Shown here piece after piece: positions 1 to 6,258 of a stretch of DNA of 11,054 nucleotides; within the stretch, counting starts at the first letter, position 1, and each line of letters opens with the position of its first letter. The stretch comes from Firmicutes bacterium UBA6226 (GTDB taxonomy: Bacteria > Bacillota_A > Clostridia > Peptostreptococcales > Acidaminobacteraceae). The stretch covers positions 1-11,054 of the forward strand of contig DJWQ01000207.1 of NCBI GenBank assembly GCA_002441045.1, written 5' to 3'. The notes under the pieces were generated by a model. It saw only the letters and a program-made list of their open reading frames with translations, did no database searches and was not told the origin of the DNA. Position numbers and translations under genes: made by a program.

Positions 1-14
1 TCATAGGATATGTC

Positions 15-43
15 TAGTCAAAAGGGGATTAATTTGAGATAAT
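15..43 (+). promoter_or_regulatory. Possible weak promoter for the TetR-family gene
   Basis: TAGTCA (15-20) resembles a -35 box (4 of 6) and is followed after 17 nt by GATAAT (38-43), 5 of 6 to a -10 box. Transcription would begin near position 50. This leaves too short a leader for the ATG at 58 but suits the ATG at 70. The rest of 1-57 shows no recognisable gene end. This is a sequence match only. Confidence 0.25.
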
Positions 44-69
44 GGGATAAAACCGTTATGAGGTTGACG

Positions 70-771
70 ATGATACCGATAGAGATGAATTGCGTTCCAA
101 GAGTAAATGACAGAGCTTCATCACCACTAGACATGAAAGAAAAATTTATAGATGGTACTCTTAAATTGATATTAGAACATGGTGGGATAACAAAGGTTAA
201 TCTACGAATGGTATCGAAGCACATTGGATGTGCACATACCAATGCGTATAACTATTTCTCAAACTGGGAAGAGCTGATTTTTGAAACTTATGATCATACC
301 ATTGTATTGTATGGTTTATACGTGAGTTATGACTTAAATAATGAGCAGTCACAATTTGTTTTCATCAAGTTTATCGAGCGGATTATCGATTTCGCTTTTA
401 TATATCCGGGCTACTATCGCTTTATTGGCTCTGATGATCTGGAGACCAGACGATTACCTGAAAAGACGATTGTCAAAGTTATTTCTTTAAGAGATTATTT
501 TATAGAAGTATTAAATTACACCTTTGCCGATGTCATCGATAACGAACGGACGGCTCATATTGCAAGTGTTGTAATGGCGTATTTGGATGGTGAACTCTTT
601 AATATCATCAATAAACGTGCTTTTCCTGAGGCAGATGCAAAAGTGAGAATCATCAAGAATGTCATTGAAATGATTTGGGTTTATACAGAAGGTAAAGTCG
701 ACTTGAATTATGGTTTACAATTAGGTTCAATCCTATCAGAATTAGAATATGTAAAAGACTATGTTTATTAA
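70..771 (+). CDS. TetR/AcrR-family transcriptional regulator
   Basis: A 233-residue protein with the TetR layout: an N-terminal three-helix DNA-binding domain and an all-helical ligand/dimer domain. The helix-turn-helix covers about residues 40-67. It has the typical order of helix 2 (NLRMVSKHIG), recognition helix (CAHTNAYNYF) and the following NWEELI, which matches the family's Y-x-Y/H-F-x-(N/S)-K-x-x-L pattern. The remaining 165 residues are family-variable, so the ligand cannot be predicted. Start choice: an in-frame ATG lies at 58 without a ribosome site. The ATG at 70 has GAGG at 60-63 with a 6-nt gap. An ATG at 133 begins just before the conserved domain but lacks an SD. The extra N-terminal tail of about 20 residues before the domain is unremarkable. 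The gene precedes a lipoprotein gene on the same strand. The inverted repeat in the gap (786-829) is a plausible operator for this protein, which is inference. Family call is firm; function unknown. Confidence 0.85.
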   Translation: MIPIEMNCVPRVNDRASSPLDMKEKFIDGTLKLILEHGGITKVNLRMVSKHIGCAHTNAYNYFSNWEELIFETYDHTIVLYGLYVSYDLNNEQSQFVFIKFIERIIDFAFIYPGYYRFIGSDDLETRRLPEKTIVKVISLRDYFIEVLNYTFADVIDNERTAHIASVVMAYLDGELFNIINKRAFPEADAKVRIIKNVIEMIWVYTEGKVDLNYGLQLGSILSELEYVKDYVY

Positions 772-780
772 GCTTGTTTA

Positions 781-810
781 TTGACAAAAAGTTTGTTTAT
801 AACAAATAAT
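781..810 (+). promoter_or_regulatory. Putative sigma-A promoter of the lipoprotein gene
   Basis: A perfect -35 box TTGACA (781-786) is followed after 18 nt by AATAAT (805-810), 5 of 6 to the -10 consensus. The -10 lies in the centre of the inverted repeat at 786-829, so a protein bound there would block RNA polymerase. Transcription would start near 817, about 90 nt before the lipoprotein ATG. Confidence 0.5.
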
Positions 811-829
811 TTGTTATATCAAGCTTTTT
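786..829. repeat. Long AT-rich inverted repeat: candidate TetR operator and/or terminator
   Basis: The core is a perfect dyad at 798-818: arms TATAACAAAT and ATTTGTTATA around a single A. Outside it, after a 2-by-1 mismatch, TTG (793-795) pairs with CAA (820-822). One U-G pair then leads to AAAAAG (786-791) pairing with CTTTTT (824-829). TTTGTT also forms a second dyad with AACAAA (792-806), so half-sites overlap. TetR-family operators are usually palindromes of this size next to the regulator gene and over a promoter, as here. The A-tract/stem/T-tract form also resembles a weak terminator for the upstream gene, but the stem has very few G-C pairs. I favour an operator, possibly with both roles. 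Confidence 0.5.
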
Positions 830-905
830 TCATTTCATGCTTTTTTTATATAGTTTGGAACAAAATGACTTCAGTGAACGTCTAAAAATTATGGGAGGTG
901 TCTTT

Positions 906-1655
906 ATGAAAAAGATTTTAATAATAAGTCTAGTGATGATGCTGCTTGTGGCAGGATGTGCAAATAATAATATTGATTCGACGGACAAGTTACCAGAAAC
1001 AAGTGAGGTTCTAGTGGGTACGATTGTTGATATTAGTAGCACATCAATTTTATTAGCGACTGAAGCAATCGGTCTAGTGACACTAAATACAAATCATAAG
1101 ATATATAGTTCTGAAATGAAGTTAGTGGATACTTCTATATTAAAAGTCGGAAATGAAATCGAAGTTGGTTATTCAGGGGTTGTATTAGAAAGCTACCCTC
1201 AGCAGCTACCAGAAGTAGATTATGTGAAACAGATTTTATCAGACACAAATTATTTGCCTTTGTTCTTCCAAGTAATAGACGACCTCTATCAAACTGATGA
1301 AGGTTTAAATAGCGATATTGGCTATGTTGCGGTGGATACTTCAAACTTAACGATGCTTGGTGAGTGGGAAAAGGAAGGTCTTGTATACGCTCTTGGAACA
1401 AAATATGCACTTACTGGTATTCAAGGCACATTTGAGGAGTTGGTAGATCAAGGTTATATTGATGGTGATGCACTCTATTTTGAAGAAGGCATTCTATTTA
1501 GATTTGACATTAAAGCAACGACTGCGAAAACCGTCAAATTTGATATCGAAAAATGGCGAGGTGGCTTAGGGGCTTACTTTTTTATCGACTGTGAAGCAGA
1601 GCAGGATCAAGATGGCGTTTGGCAATATAAAATAGGATCAGAAGCAATTTCGTAG
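906..1655 (+). CDS. Secreted lipoprotein of unknown function (DUF3221/YobA-like N-terminal half)
   Basis: A 249-residue lipoprotein precursor. Start: the ATG at 906 has GGAGG at 894-898 with a 7-nt gap and opens directly into a signal peptide. An in-frame ATG at 837 would add 23 unlikely residues. The signal peptide MKKILIISLVMMLLVAGC ends in a lipobox (VAGC) with the lipidated Cys at 18, so the mature protein should sit on the outer face of the membrane. Residues about 38-110 (VLVGTIVDISSTSILL, then GNEIEVGYSGVVLESYPQQ) look like the small beta-rich DUF3221/YobA type with its S-Y-P-x-Q ending. The C-terminal part, about 135-249, carries KWRGGLGAYFF and WQYKIGSEAIS, a pattern I associate with hypothetical proteins of Gram-positive bacteria. 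No catalytic motif is visible. It follows the TetR gene and probably has its own regulated promoter. Lipoprotein status is firm; domain naming is from memory of the family. Confidence 0.8.
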   Translation: MKKILIISLVMMLLVAGCANNNIDSTDKLPETSEVLVGTIVDISSTSILLATEAIGLVTLNTNHKIYSSEMKLVDTSILKVGNEIEVGYSGVVLESYPQQLPEVDYVKQILSDTNYLPLFFQVIDDLYQTDEGLNSDIGYVAVDTSNLTMLGEWEKEGLVYALGTKYALTGIQGTFEELVDQGYIDGDALYFEEGILFRFDIKATTAKTVKFDIEKWRGGLGAYFFIDCEAEQDQDGVWQYKIGSEAIS

Positions 1656-1700
1656 TTTCTAATTCATACACATTAATACTGAAAATGGAGATAAAGCTGT

Positions 1701-1729
1701 AAGGTCGGTTAAGACATTACGACTTTTTT
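1701..1729 (+). terminator. Probable intrinsic terminator after the lipoprotein gene
   Basis: AAGGTCG (1701-1707) pairs with CGACTTT (1720-1726), 7 bp including one G-U, around a 12-nt loop. The 3' side runs into six T (1724-1729) and then CTTT. The stem is modest and the loop large, but the position 45 nt after the stop codon and the T-run fit a terminator. Confidence 0.5.
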
Positions 1730-1769
1730 CTTTATGGATACATTTTAAAAAACATTTTACGAAATGATG

Positions 1770-1796
1770 TTGACAAGTAAATCGAAAAGTTATAAG
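1770..1796 (+). promoter_or_regulatory. Putative promoter of the pseudouridine operon
   Basis: TTGACA at 1770-1775 is a perfect -35 box. The -10 is either TATAAG (1791-1796, 15-nt spacer, 5 of 6) or TAAGAT (1793-1798, 17-nt spacer, 4 of 6). Just upstream, AACAT (1751-1755) and ATGTT (1767-1771) form the ends of an imperfect 21-bp dyad abutting the -35 box. Confidence 0.5.
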
Positions 1797-1801
1797 ATTA
1801 A

Positions 1802-1835
1802 ATAAACAAATGATTATACGATAAACAAATGTTTA
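1802..1835 (+). promoter_or_regulatory. Direct repeat ATAAACAAATG x2, candidate operator of the HTH-kinase
   Basis: ATAAACAAATG occurs at 1802-1812 and again at 1821-1831, 19 bp apart. The second copy is part of a 14-bp dyad TAAACAAATGTTTA (1822-1835). The repeats lie between the -10 box and the Shine-Dalgarno sequence, over the expected transcription start. The first gene of the unit encodes a winged HTH fused to a sugar kinase, so autoregulation here is a reasonable inference. Confidence 0.45.
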
Positions 1836-1848
1836 CTTGGAGGTGTAA

Positions 1849-2940
1849 ATGACCAATAGAGAACAGGAAATTTTACTTATTCTAAGAGACAATCCTTTAA
1901 TTTCTCAAAATGAACTGGCCGATCAACTGGGAATAACTCGGTCTTCTGCTGCGGTTCATATCACAAACTTGATGAAAAAGGGGTATATTTTAGGAAAGGG
2001 ATACATCGTAAGAGATGATGCTTATGTCTGTGTCATTGGTGGTTCTAATATTGACATACAAGGCGTTCCAGTGAATCAGTTGATCTTCCATGATTCTAAT
2101 ATCGGCGTCGTTAAGCATGCACTTGGTGGTGTAGGAAGAAACATCGCTGAAAATATGACGCGATTAGGATTAAAGACAAAGCTAATCAGTATCATTGGAG
2201 ATGACCTTTATGGACAAAAGATACTTGAAGAAGCACGACAAATTGGTATGGATATGCAAGATACGTTGGTTCTAAAAGGGGAACAGACCTCTACTTACTT
2301 ATCTATTTTAGATGAAACAAAGGACATGGCCGTTGCAATTTCATTTATGGATATCTGTGACCGCATGACAGTAGATTATATAAAGAGTAAACGTCACATT
2401 ATTGAAAATGCAAAATTCTGCGTAATCGATACCAATCTATCACCAGAAGTGCTCAAATATATTTTAACTACATTCACAGAACAAAGATTTTTATTAGATA
2501 CTGTATCAACTGCAAAAGCTTTGAAGATCAAGGATGTTATAGGGTACTGTCATACGATAAAACCCAATTTGATCGAAGCACAATCATTAAGCGGTATCTC
2601 CGGTGATGGAGAAGCGGAACTGGTGAAGATGACCAATTATTTTCATGACCTAGGTGTAAAACACGTCTATATCAGTATGGGGAAAAAAGGTGTCTTTGTC
2701 AGTGATGGGAAAGTTCAAAGGATGTTAGTACCACCGATAGTTGAAGTCGTTAATGCAACCGGTGCAGGAGATGCGTTTCTAGCAGGTATCGCGCTAGCCT
2801 ATTCAAAGGACTTAGATTTGGTTTCTACAGCAAAGTGGGGAATGGCTGCTTCACTTATTGCACTGGATCACGAGGCAACCATCAATCCTACCATTTCAGA
2901 GCAAAGAGTTTTAGAAATTCTGGAAACCAAGTTCAAATAA
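1849..2940 (+). CDS. psuK: Winged-HTH/PfkB-family kinase, probable pseudouridine kinase
   Basis: A 363-residue two-domain protein. Residues 1-48 form a winged helix-turn-helix of the MarR/AsnC sort (SQNELADQLGITRSSAAVHITNL). Residues about 58-363 are a ribokinase/PfkB-family kinase. It has an N-terminal substrate-binding strand GGSNIDIQG (64-72), the family signature GGVGRNIAENMTRLG (93-107), and the C-terminal signature NATGAGDAF with anion-hole glycines and catalytic base Asp308. The expected reaction is ATP plus pseudouridine to pseudouridine 5'-phosphate in the cytoplasm. The HTH-plus-kinase arrangement matches E. coli YeiI-type proteins, whose substrate differs. The pseudouridine call rests mainly on psuG being next door, 132 nt downstream. 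GGAGG at 1839-1843 lies 5 nt before the ATG. The fused HTH suggests that the enzyme senses substrate or product and controls its own operon. Alternative: another nucleoside kinase. Confidence 0.78.
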   Translation: MTNREQEILLILRDNPLISQNELADQLGITRSSAAVHITNLMKKGYILGKGYIVRDDAYVCVIGGSNIDIQGVPVNQLIFHDSNIGVVKHALGGVGRNIAENMTRLGLKTKLISIIGDDLYGQKILEEARQIGMDMQDTLVLKGEQTSTYLSILDETKDMAVAISFMDICDRMTVDYIKSKRHIIENAKFCVIDTNLSPEVLKYILTTFTEQRFLLDTVSTAKALKIKDVIGYCHTIKPNLIEAQSLSGISGDGEAELVKMTNYFHDLGVKHVYISMGKKGVFVSDGKVQRMLVPPIVEVVNATGAGDAFLAGIALAYSKDLDLVSTAKWGMAASLIALDHEATINPTISEQRVLEILETKFK

Positions 2941-3072
2941 GTGTTATGAAGTGAAGTTATGAGACAAAAATCGGTATAAAAATGATAACCATTAAAACAT
3001 TAGTATTTTTAGAAAAATAAAAATTGTTTAAGAGTGATTAAATCTATATAGATGAATTTAGGAGGACTTAAA

Positions 3073-3996
3073 ATGTTTAGAAAATATCTTGATATTAAAC
3101 CTGAAGTTGCCAAAGCGTTGGCTGAAGGAAAAGCAGTTGTTGCTTTAGAATCTACTATTATCTCACACGGTATGCCATATCCACAAAACGTAAAGACTGC
3201 ACTTGAAGTTGAAGCGATTGTGCGTGAAAATGGTGCGATTCCTGCTACTATAGCGATTTTAGGTGGCAGACTGAAAGTGGGTTTAACTGAAGATGAAATC
3301 GAGTATTTAGGTAAGGCAAAAAACGTTATTAAAACATCTAGAAGAGACATTCCATTTATCGTAGCTAAAGGTGTAGATGGTGCAACAACTGTTGCTTCAA
3401 CTATGATTTTAGCAGCACTTGCAGGCGTTAAGGTGTTTGCTACTGGTGGTATCGGTGGCGTTCATAGAGGCGCACAGGAAACTTATGATGTTTCTGCTGA
3501 CCTTCAAGAATTAGCGCAAACGAATGTTGCAGTAGTATGTGCAGGTGCTAAATCCATCTTAGATATCGGTTTAACCTTAGAATATTTAGAAACACATGGC
3601 GTACCTGTTGTAGGTTATCAAACTGAAGAGTTGCCAGCATTTTATACAAGAAAAAGCGGTTTTGGTGTCGATTACAGAATCGATTCACCAGTTGAACTCG
3701 CTACAGCATTAAAAGCAAAATGGGATTTAGGCTTACAAGGCGGTATGGTTGTTGCAAACCCAATTCCTGAAGCATATGCGATGGACTATGATGTGATCAC
3801 TGAGGCGATTAATTCAGCGGTTAAAGAAGCTGAAGAAAAAGGCATCAAAGGCAAAGAATCAACGCCATTCCTTCTTGCAAAAGTAAAAGAATTAACTGCT
3901 GGAACGAGCTTAGACGCAAATATTCAGCTTGTATATAACAATGCTAAAGTAGCGGCTCAGTTAGCTGTCGAGTACCAAACGCTTCAAAATAAATAA
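3073..3996 (+). CDS. psuG: Pseudouridine-5'-phosphate glycosidase
   Basis: A 307-residue protein, close to the 312 of E. coli PsuG. It cleaves the C-C glycosidic bond of pseudouridine 5'-phosphate to give uracil and ribose 5-phosphate. The reaction is reversible but used for breakdown, and it takes place in the cytoplasm. Visible family blocks are [16 protein letters not shown] (25-39), TTVASTM (105-111), [12 protein letters not shown] (123-134) and [11 protein letters not shown] (156-166). With a six-residue offset from E. coli, Lys160 matches the Schiff-base lysine K166, Asp143 matches D149 and Asn283 matches N289. Start: the ATG at 3073 has AGGAGG at 3060-3065 with a 7-nt gap. An upstream in-frame ATG at 3052 lies before that SD and would translate it. 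The 132-nt gap from psuK shows no terminator, so both genes probably share a transcript, though a weak internal promoter is possible. No metal or transport partner gene is seen beside it. Confidence 0.95.
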   Translation: MFRKYLDIKPEVAKALAEGKAVVALESTIISHGMPYPQNVKTALEVEAIVRENGAIPATIAILGGRLKVGLTEDEIEYLGKAKNVIKTSRRDIPFIVAKGVDGATTVASTMILAALAGVKVFATGGIGGVHRGAQETYDVSADLQELAQTNVAVVCAGAKSILDIGLTLEYLETHGVPVVGYQTEELPAFYTRKSGFGVDYRIDSPVELATALKAKWDLGLQGGMVVANPIPEAYAMDYDVITEAINSAVKEAEEKGIKGKESTPFLLAKVKELTAGTSLDANIQLVYNNAKVAAQLAVEYQTLQNK

Positions 3997-4075
3997 TAAA
4001 TCATCATTGTTGTGCAGAATAGAATTTTAATTAACGATTTTATTGTGAGAAAATCCTATCTTAAGTGGCTTGTAC

Positions 4076-4096
4076 CCCACCTGAGGTGGGATTTTT
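4076..4096 (+). terminator. Intrinsic terminator after psuG
   Basis: CCCACC (4076-4081) pairs perfectly with GGTGGG (4085-4090) around TGA, followed by A and five T (4092-4096), then ATTTT. It lies 80 nt after the psuG stop and separates psuKG from the ribose operon. GTGG at 4065-4068 could pair with CCAC (4077-4080) as a competing fold, but I see no further sign of attenuation. Confidence 0.85.
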
Positions 4097-4120
4097 ATTT
4101 TCAAGTAATTAAAATCATAT

Positions 4121-4152
4121 AAACATAAAAGCAAAAAATATAAAACATAAAA
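4121..4152 (+). repeat. Helically phased AAACATAAAA repeat in AT-rich spacer
   Basis: The 303-nt gap between psuG and rbsR (3997-4299) holds the psuG terminator, this element, a large dyad, a promoter and an operator. Here AAACATAAAA occurs at 4121-4130 and 4143-4152, 22 bp apart, which is about two helical turns, with other A-tracts between. Such phasing can bend DNA. It lies about 90 bp upstream of the -35 box, too far for a classical UP element. No ORF is visible in the gap. Confidence 0.25.
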
Positions 4153-4178
4153 ACATATGCAACTTAGAAGATTACGGG

Positions 4179-4223
4179 GTTTAATTTGCAAACGATTTTG
4201 AACGTTTGCATCACAAATTAAAC
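4179..4223. promoter_or_regulatory. Large dyad upstream of the rbsR promoter; cre-like or second RbsR-type site
   Basis: TGCAAACG (4187-4194) and CGTTTGCA (4203-4210) are perfect inverted arms around 8 nt (ATTTTGAA). Outside and overlapping by two bases on the left, GTTTAATTTG (4179-4188) is the exact complement of CAAATTAAAC (4214-4223). The inner arms carry the AAACG/CGTTT half-site of LacI-family operators. Each arm read with the centre resembles a CcpA cre box (TGCAAACGATTTTG) with one or two mismatches. The centre lies about 75 bp upstream of the expected start, outside the -35 box. A catabolite-control or upstream RbsR-type site is inference. Confidence 0.45.
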
Positions 4224-4239
4224 AAGTAGATAAATTTAA

Positions 4240-4267
4240 TTGACGAAATAAAAAAAGATGATATAAT
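4240..4267 (+). promoter_or_regulatory. Main promoter of the ribose operon
   Basis: TTGACG (4240-4245, 5 of 6) and a perfect TATAAT (4262-4267) are separated by 16 nt. Transcription should start near 4274, within the operator at 4271-4285. This is the strongest promoter match in the window. Confidence 0.8.
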
Positions 4268-4270
4268 TAG

Positions 4271-4285
4271 GGTAAACGTTTAACC
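4271..4285. promoter_or_regulatory. RbsR operator O1
   Basis: GGTAAACGTTTAACC contains the palindrome TAAACGTTTA (4273-4282) with the central CG typical of LacI-family operators. It starts 4 bp after the -10 box, over the expected start site, a position for repression. The same 14 bases GGTAAACGTTTAAC recur at 5320-5333. Confidence 0.75.
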
Positions 4286-4299
4286 AAAGAGATGAGACT

Positions 4300-5301
4300 A
4301 TGAAAATAACGATAAAAGAAATAGCAAAAATGGCTGATGTTTCTATTGCTACCGTATCAAAAGTGGTCAATCGGAAAGATCAGAACATTAGTGATGAAAC
4401 TAGACAAAGAATACTCGATCTCATAGAGAAGCATAATTATGTACCCAATAGAATTGCATCTTCTATGATTACCAAGAAGACGCATTCCATAGGATTGATT
4501 ATTCCAGATATTACGAATCCATTCTTTCCAGAGGTAGCAAGAGGTGTTGAAGATTATGCCAATAAGGCAGGTTATCACGTCGTATTATGTAACTCAGATA
4601 ATAATCCGAAAAAGGAAATATCATATATAGCGATGCTTCAAGAAAAAATGGTTGATGGCATTATATTTACATCATCCAGCTTGCGTAGCCATGATTCAAA
4701 GACTTTTTTTAACTTTCAGATTCCCGTTATTACGGTTGATCGTGAAATTGAAGACTTAAAAACACAAGGGAAGATTACAGTAGATAATTTCACGGGCGCT
4801 TATGTTGCAGTTAGGTATATGCTAGATCGGGGATATAAGAAAATTCTTCATCTAGCGGGTCCATTAACTTCGAAGACATCACTCGACCGTAAACTAGGCT
4901 TTCTAAAAGCGCTAGACGAAATGCAGATTGAGCCTGATGAAAAGTGTATTTACGAAGGCAATTATACCGCTGATTGGGGCTATAATGGTGTGAAAAAAGC
5001 GATAGAGCACAAGTGTGAGTTCGACAGTATTTTCTGTGGAAATGATATGATTGCCATAGGGGCGATTAAAGCACTTAATGAGATTGGACTTAAGGTGCCT
5101 GATAATGTCGGTGTTGTCGGTTTTGATGACATCTATATGGCATCTGTAGTTACACCAAATTTAACGACCATAAGACAGCCTAATTACCAAATGGGATATA
5201 AGGCAGCAGAGATGCTAATTGAATTGATCAAACATCCCACTATCCAATTGGATAACTTAATACTCAAAACGGAGTTGGTTATAAGAGAATCTACTAAATG
5301 A
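4300..5301 (+). CDS. rbsR: LacI-family ribose operon repressor
   Basis: A 333-residue LacI/GalR-family repressor. Residues 1-57 are the DNA-binding domain: HTH IKEIAKMADVSIATVSKVVN (5-24) and a hinge around YVPNRIASSM (47-56), where the usual ARSL reads ASSM. Residues from about 62 form the periplasmic-binding-protein-like sensor: IGLIIPDITNPFF (64-76), ITVDRE (144-149), GNDMIAIGAIKAL (247-259), VGFDD (273-277) and TTIRQP (289-294). N73, F75/F76, D147/R148, R197 and N248 sit where sugar-binding homologues contact ligand. It is expected to repress rbs when ribose is absent. The ATG at 4300 has only a weak ribosome site (GAGATGAG region, 4290-4297), unlike the strong SDs downstream, which fits low repressor levels. 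It heads the rbs genes in the same order as in B. subtilis. Two matching operators flank it, implying autoregulation. Its exact inducer is inferred from context. Confidence 0.92.
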   Translation: MKITIKEIAKMADVSIATVSKVVNRKDQNISDETRQRILDLIEKHNYVPNRIASSMITKKTHSIGLIIPDITNPFFPEVARGVEDYANKAGYHVVLCNSDNNPKKEISYIAMLQEKMVDGIIFTSSSLRSHDSKTFFNFQIPVITVDREIEDLKTQGKITVDNFTGAYVAVRYMLDRGYKKILHLAGPLTSKTSLDRKLGFLKALDEMQIEPDEKCIYEGNYTADWGYNGVKKAIEHKCEFDSIFCGNDMIAIGAIKALNEIGLKVPDNVGVVGFDDIYMASVVTPNLTTIRQPNYQMGYKAAEMLIELIKHPTIQLDNLILKTELVIRESTK

Positions 5302-5308
5302 TTCTCTT
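5283..5308 (+). terminator. Hairpin across the rbsR stop codon, possible partial terminator
   Basis: AAGAGAATC (5283-5291) pairs perfectly with GATTCTCTT (5300-5308) around an 8-nt loop, followed by TAAATTC. The TGA stop (5299-5301) lies in the stem. There is no good T-run, so full termination is unlikely. It may lower read-through or protect the downstream message. It stands 12 nt before the second operator. Confidence 0.35.
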
Positions 5309-5319
5309 TAAATTCAATA

Positions 5320-5333
5320 GGTAAACGTTTAAC
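5320..5333. promoter_or_regulatory. RbsR operator O2, between rbsR and rbsK
   Basis: GGTAAACGTTTAAC is identical over 14 bases to the operator at 4271-4284. The two centres are 1049 bp apart. I find only a poor promoter around it (TTCAAT near 5313 and AATAAT at 5339-5344, with 20 nt between). A bound repressor here may act as a roadblock to transcripts from rbsR, or loop with the first site. Confidence 0.7.
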
Positions 5334-5360
5334 TAATTAATAATACAAGAAGGAGCATAT

Positions 5361-6245
5361 ATGAAAAAAGCACTTGTAGTTGGAAGCTTGAATATGGATT
5401 TGGTTACTCAGGTCCAATCAACGCCTAAAGTAGGTGAAACGGTTGCTGGTAAAGGTTTAATCGTAAATCCTGGAGGTAAAGGTGCAAATCAAGCGGTTGC
5501 ACTTGGTAAACTAGGTGTTGAAGTCAATATGATTGGTTGTGTTGGCAATGATGCGTATGGGAATAAGCTAAAAGAAAATTTACGTGCAATGAATGTAAAA
5601 GATAGTACTTTTGTCATAGAGGATCAACCAACAGGGATTGCATTTATCATGGTTAATGCTACTGCAGATAATTCGATTGTTGTCATAGAAGGAGCCAATG
5701 GCGCACTACAACCAGATATGGTTAAGAGAGAATGGTTTCATGACGCATCATTTTTAGTCACTCAGCAAGAGGTACCATTAGAAACTTTAAACGTGGTGAT
5801 GCAAATGGCAAAAGAAAATGATCTGATGATCATTCATAATCCAGCACCACTTGTAGAGGGAACTGAACAGCTTCTAAAATATGTTGATTTATTGGTTTTA
5901 AATGAAACAGAGTTTGAAAAACTAGCGGGCTTCTCTTATCAATCAGAAAGCGATTTGATAAAGGGAATTAAAACCTTAGGCGTAGGTAAGATATTATTAA
6001 CATTAGGTAGCCAGGGTGCCATCTATCATGATAGCGAGCTAACGGTATTTGTTCCTGCGAAGAAAGTGAAGGCGATAGATACCACTGCTGCTGGTGATAG
6101 TTATATTGCTGGGGTTGTACATCATTTAGCTCAAGACAAAGATATTGAAACTGCGATGAAATTTGCTACTAGAGTCGCTGCACATACAGTTACAAAGATG
6201 GGGGCTCAAGCTTCATTGCCCTTCATACACGAGATTGAAGAATAA
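5361..6245 (+). CDS. rbsK: Ribokinase
   Basis: A 294-residue PfkB/ribokinase-family enzyme, about the usual length of 290-310. It phosphorylates D-ribose with ATP to ribose 5-phosphate in the cytoplasm. Motifs: VVGSLNMDLV (6-15) for sugar binding, the first family signature NPGGKGANQAVALGKLG (36-52), HNPAPL (159-164), NETE (181-184), and the second signature IDTTAAGDSYIAG (239-251) with catalytic base Asp246. The familiar AAGDTF reads AAGDSY here, a mild change outside the catalytic residue. AAGGAG at 5350-5355 lies 5 nt before the ATG. It follows operator O2 and is followed 13 nt later by rbsD, whose Shine-Dalgarno overlaps the rbsK stop codon. Its genomic setting makes ribose the near-certain substrate; the kinase at 1849-2940 is a distant paralogue of the same fold. 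Confidence 0.95.
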   Translation: MKKALVVGSLNMDLVTQVQSTPKVGETVAGKGLIVNPGGKGANQAVALGKLGVEVNMIGCVGNDAYGNKLKENLRAMNVKDSTFVIEDQPTGIAFIMVNATADNSIVVIEGANGALQPDMVKREWFHDASFLVTQQEVPLETLNVVMQMAKENDLMIIHNPAPLVEGTEQLLKYVDLLVLNETEFEKLAGFSYQSESDLIKGIKTLGVGKILLTLGSQGAIYHDSELTVFVPAKKVKAIDTTAAGDSYIAGVVHHLAQDKDIETAMKFATRVAAHTVTKMGAQASLPFIHEIEE

Positions 6246-6258
6246 GGAGGCTTATTAA

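Noticed and set aside
770..826. AAGCTTG (770-776) and CAAGCTT (820-826) as a terminator stem with a 43-nt loop
   Set aside because: The arms are partly self-palindromic HindIII-type sequence, and the better pairing is AAAAAG (786-791) with CTTTTT (824-829).
1135..1410. Minus-strand open frame of 91 codons opposite the lipoprotein gene
   Set aside because: No Shine-Dalgarno, no recognisable motif, and the plus-strand gene has a clear signal peptide and SD.
4050..4096. Attenuator or riboswitch before the psuG terminator
   Set aside because: The competing GTGG/CCAC pairing is only 4 bp, and the element follows psuG and does not precede a gene closely.
4179..4223. The dyad as a riboswitch or RNA leader of rbsR
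   Set aside because: It lies upstream of the strong promoter at 4240-4267, so it would not be in that transcript.
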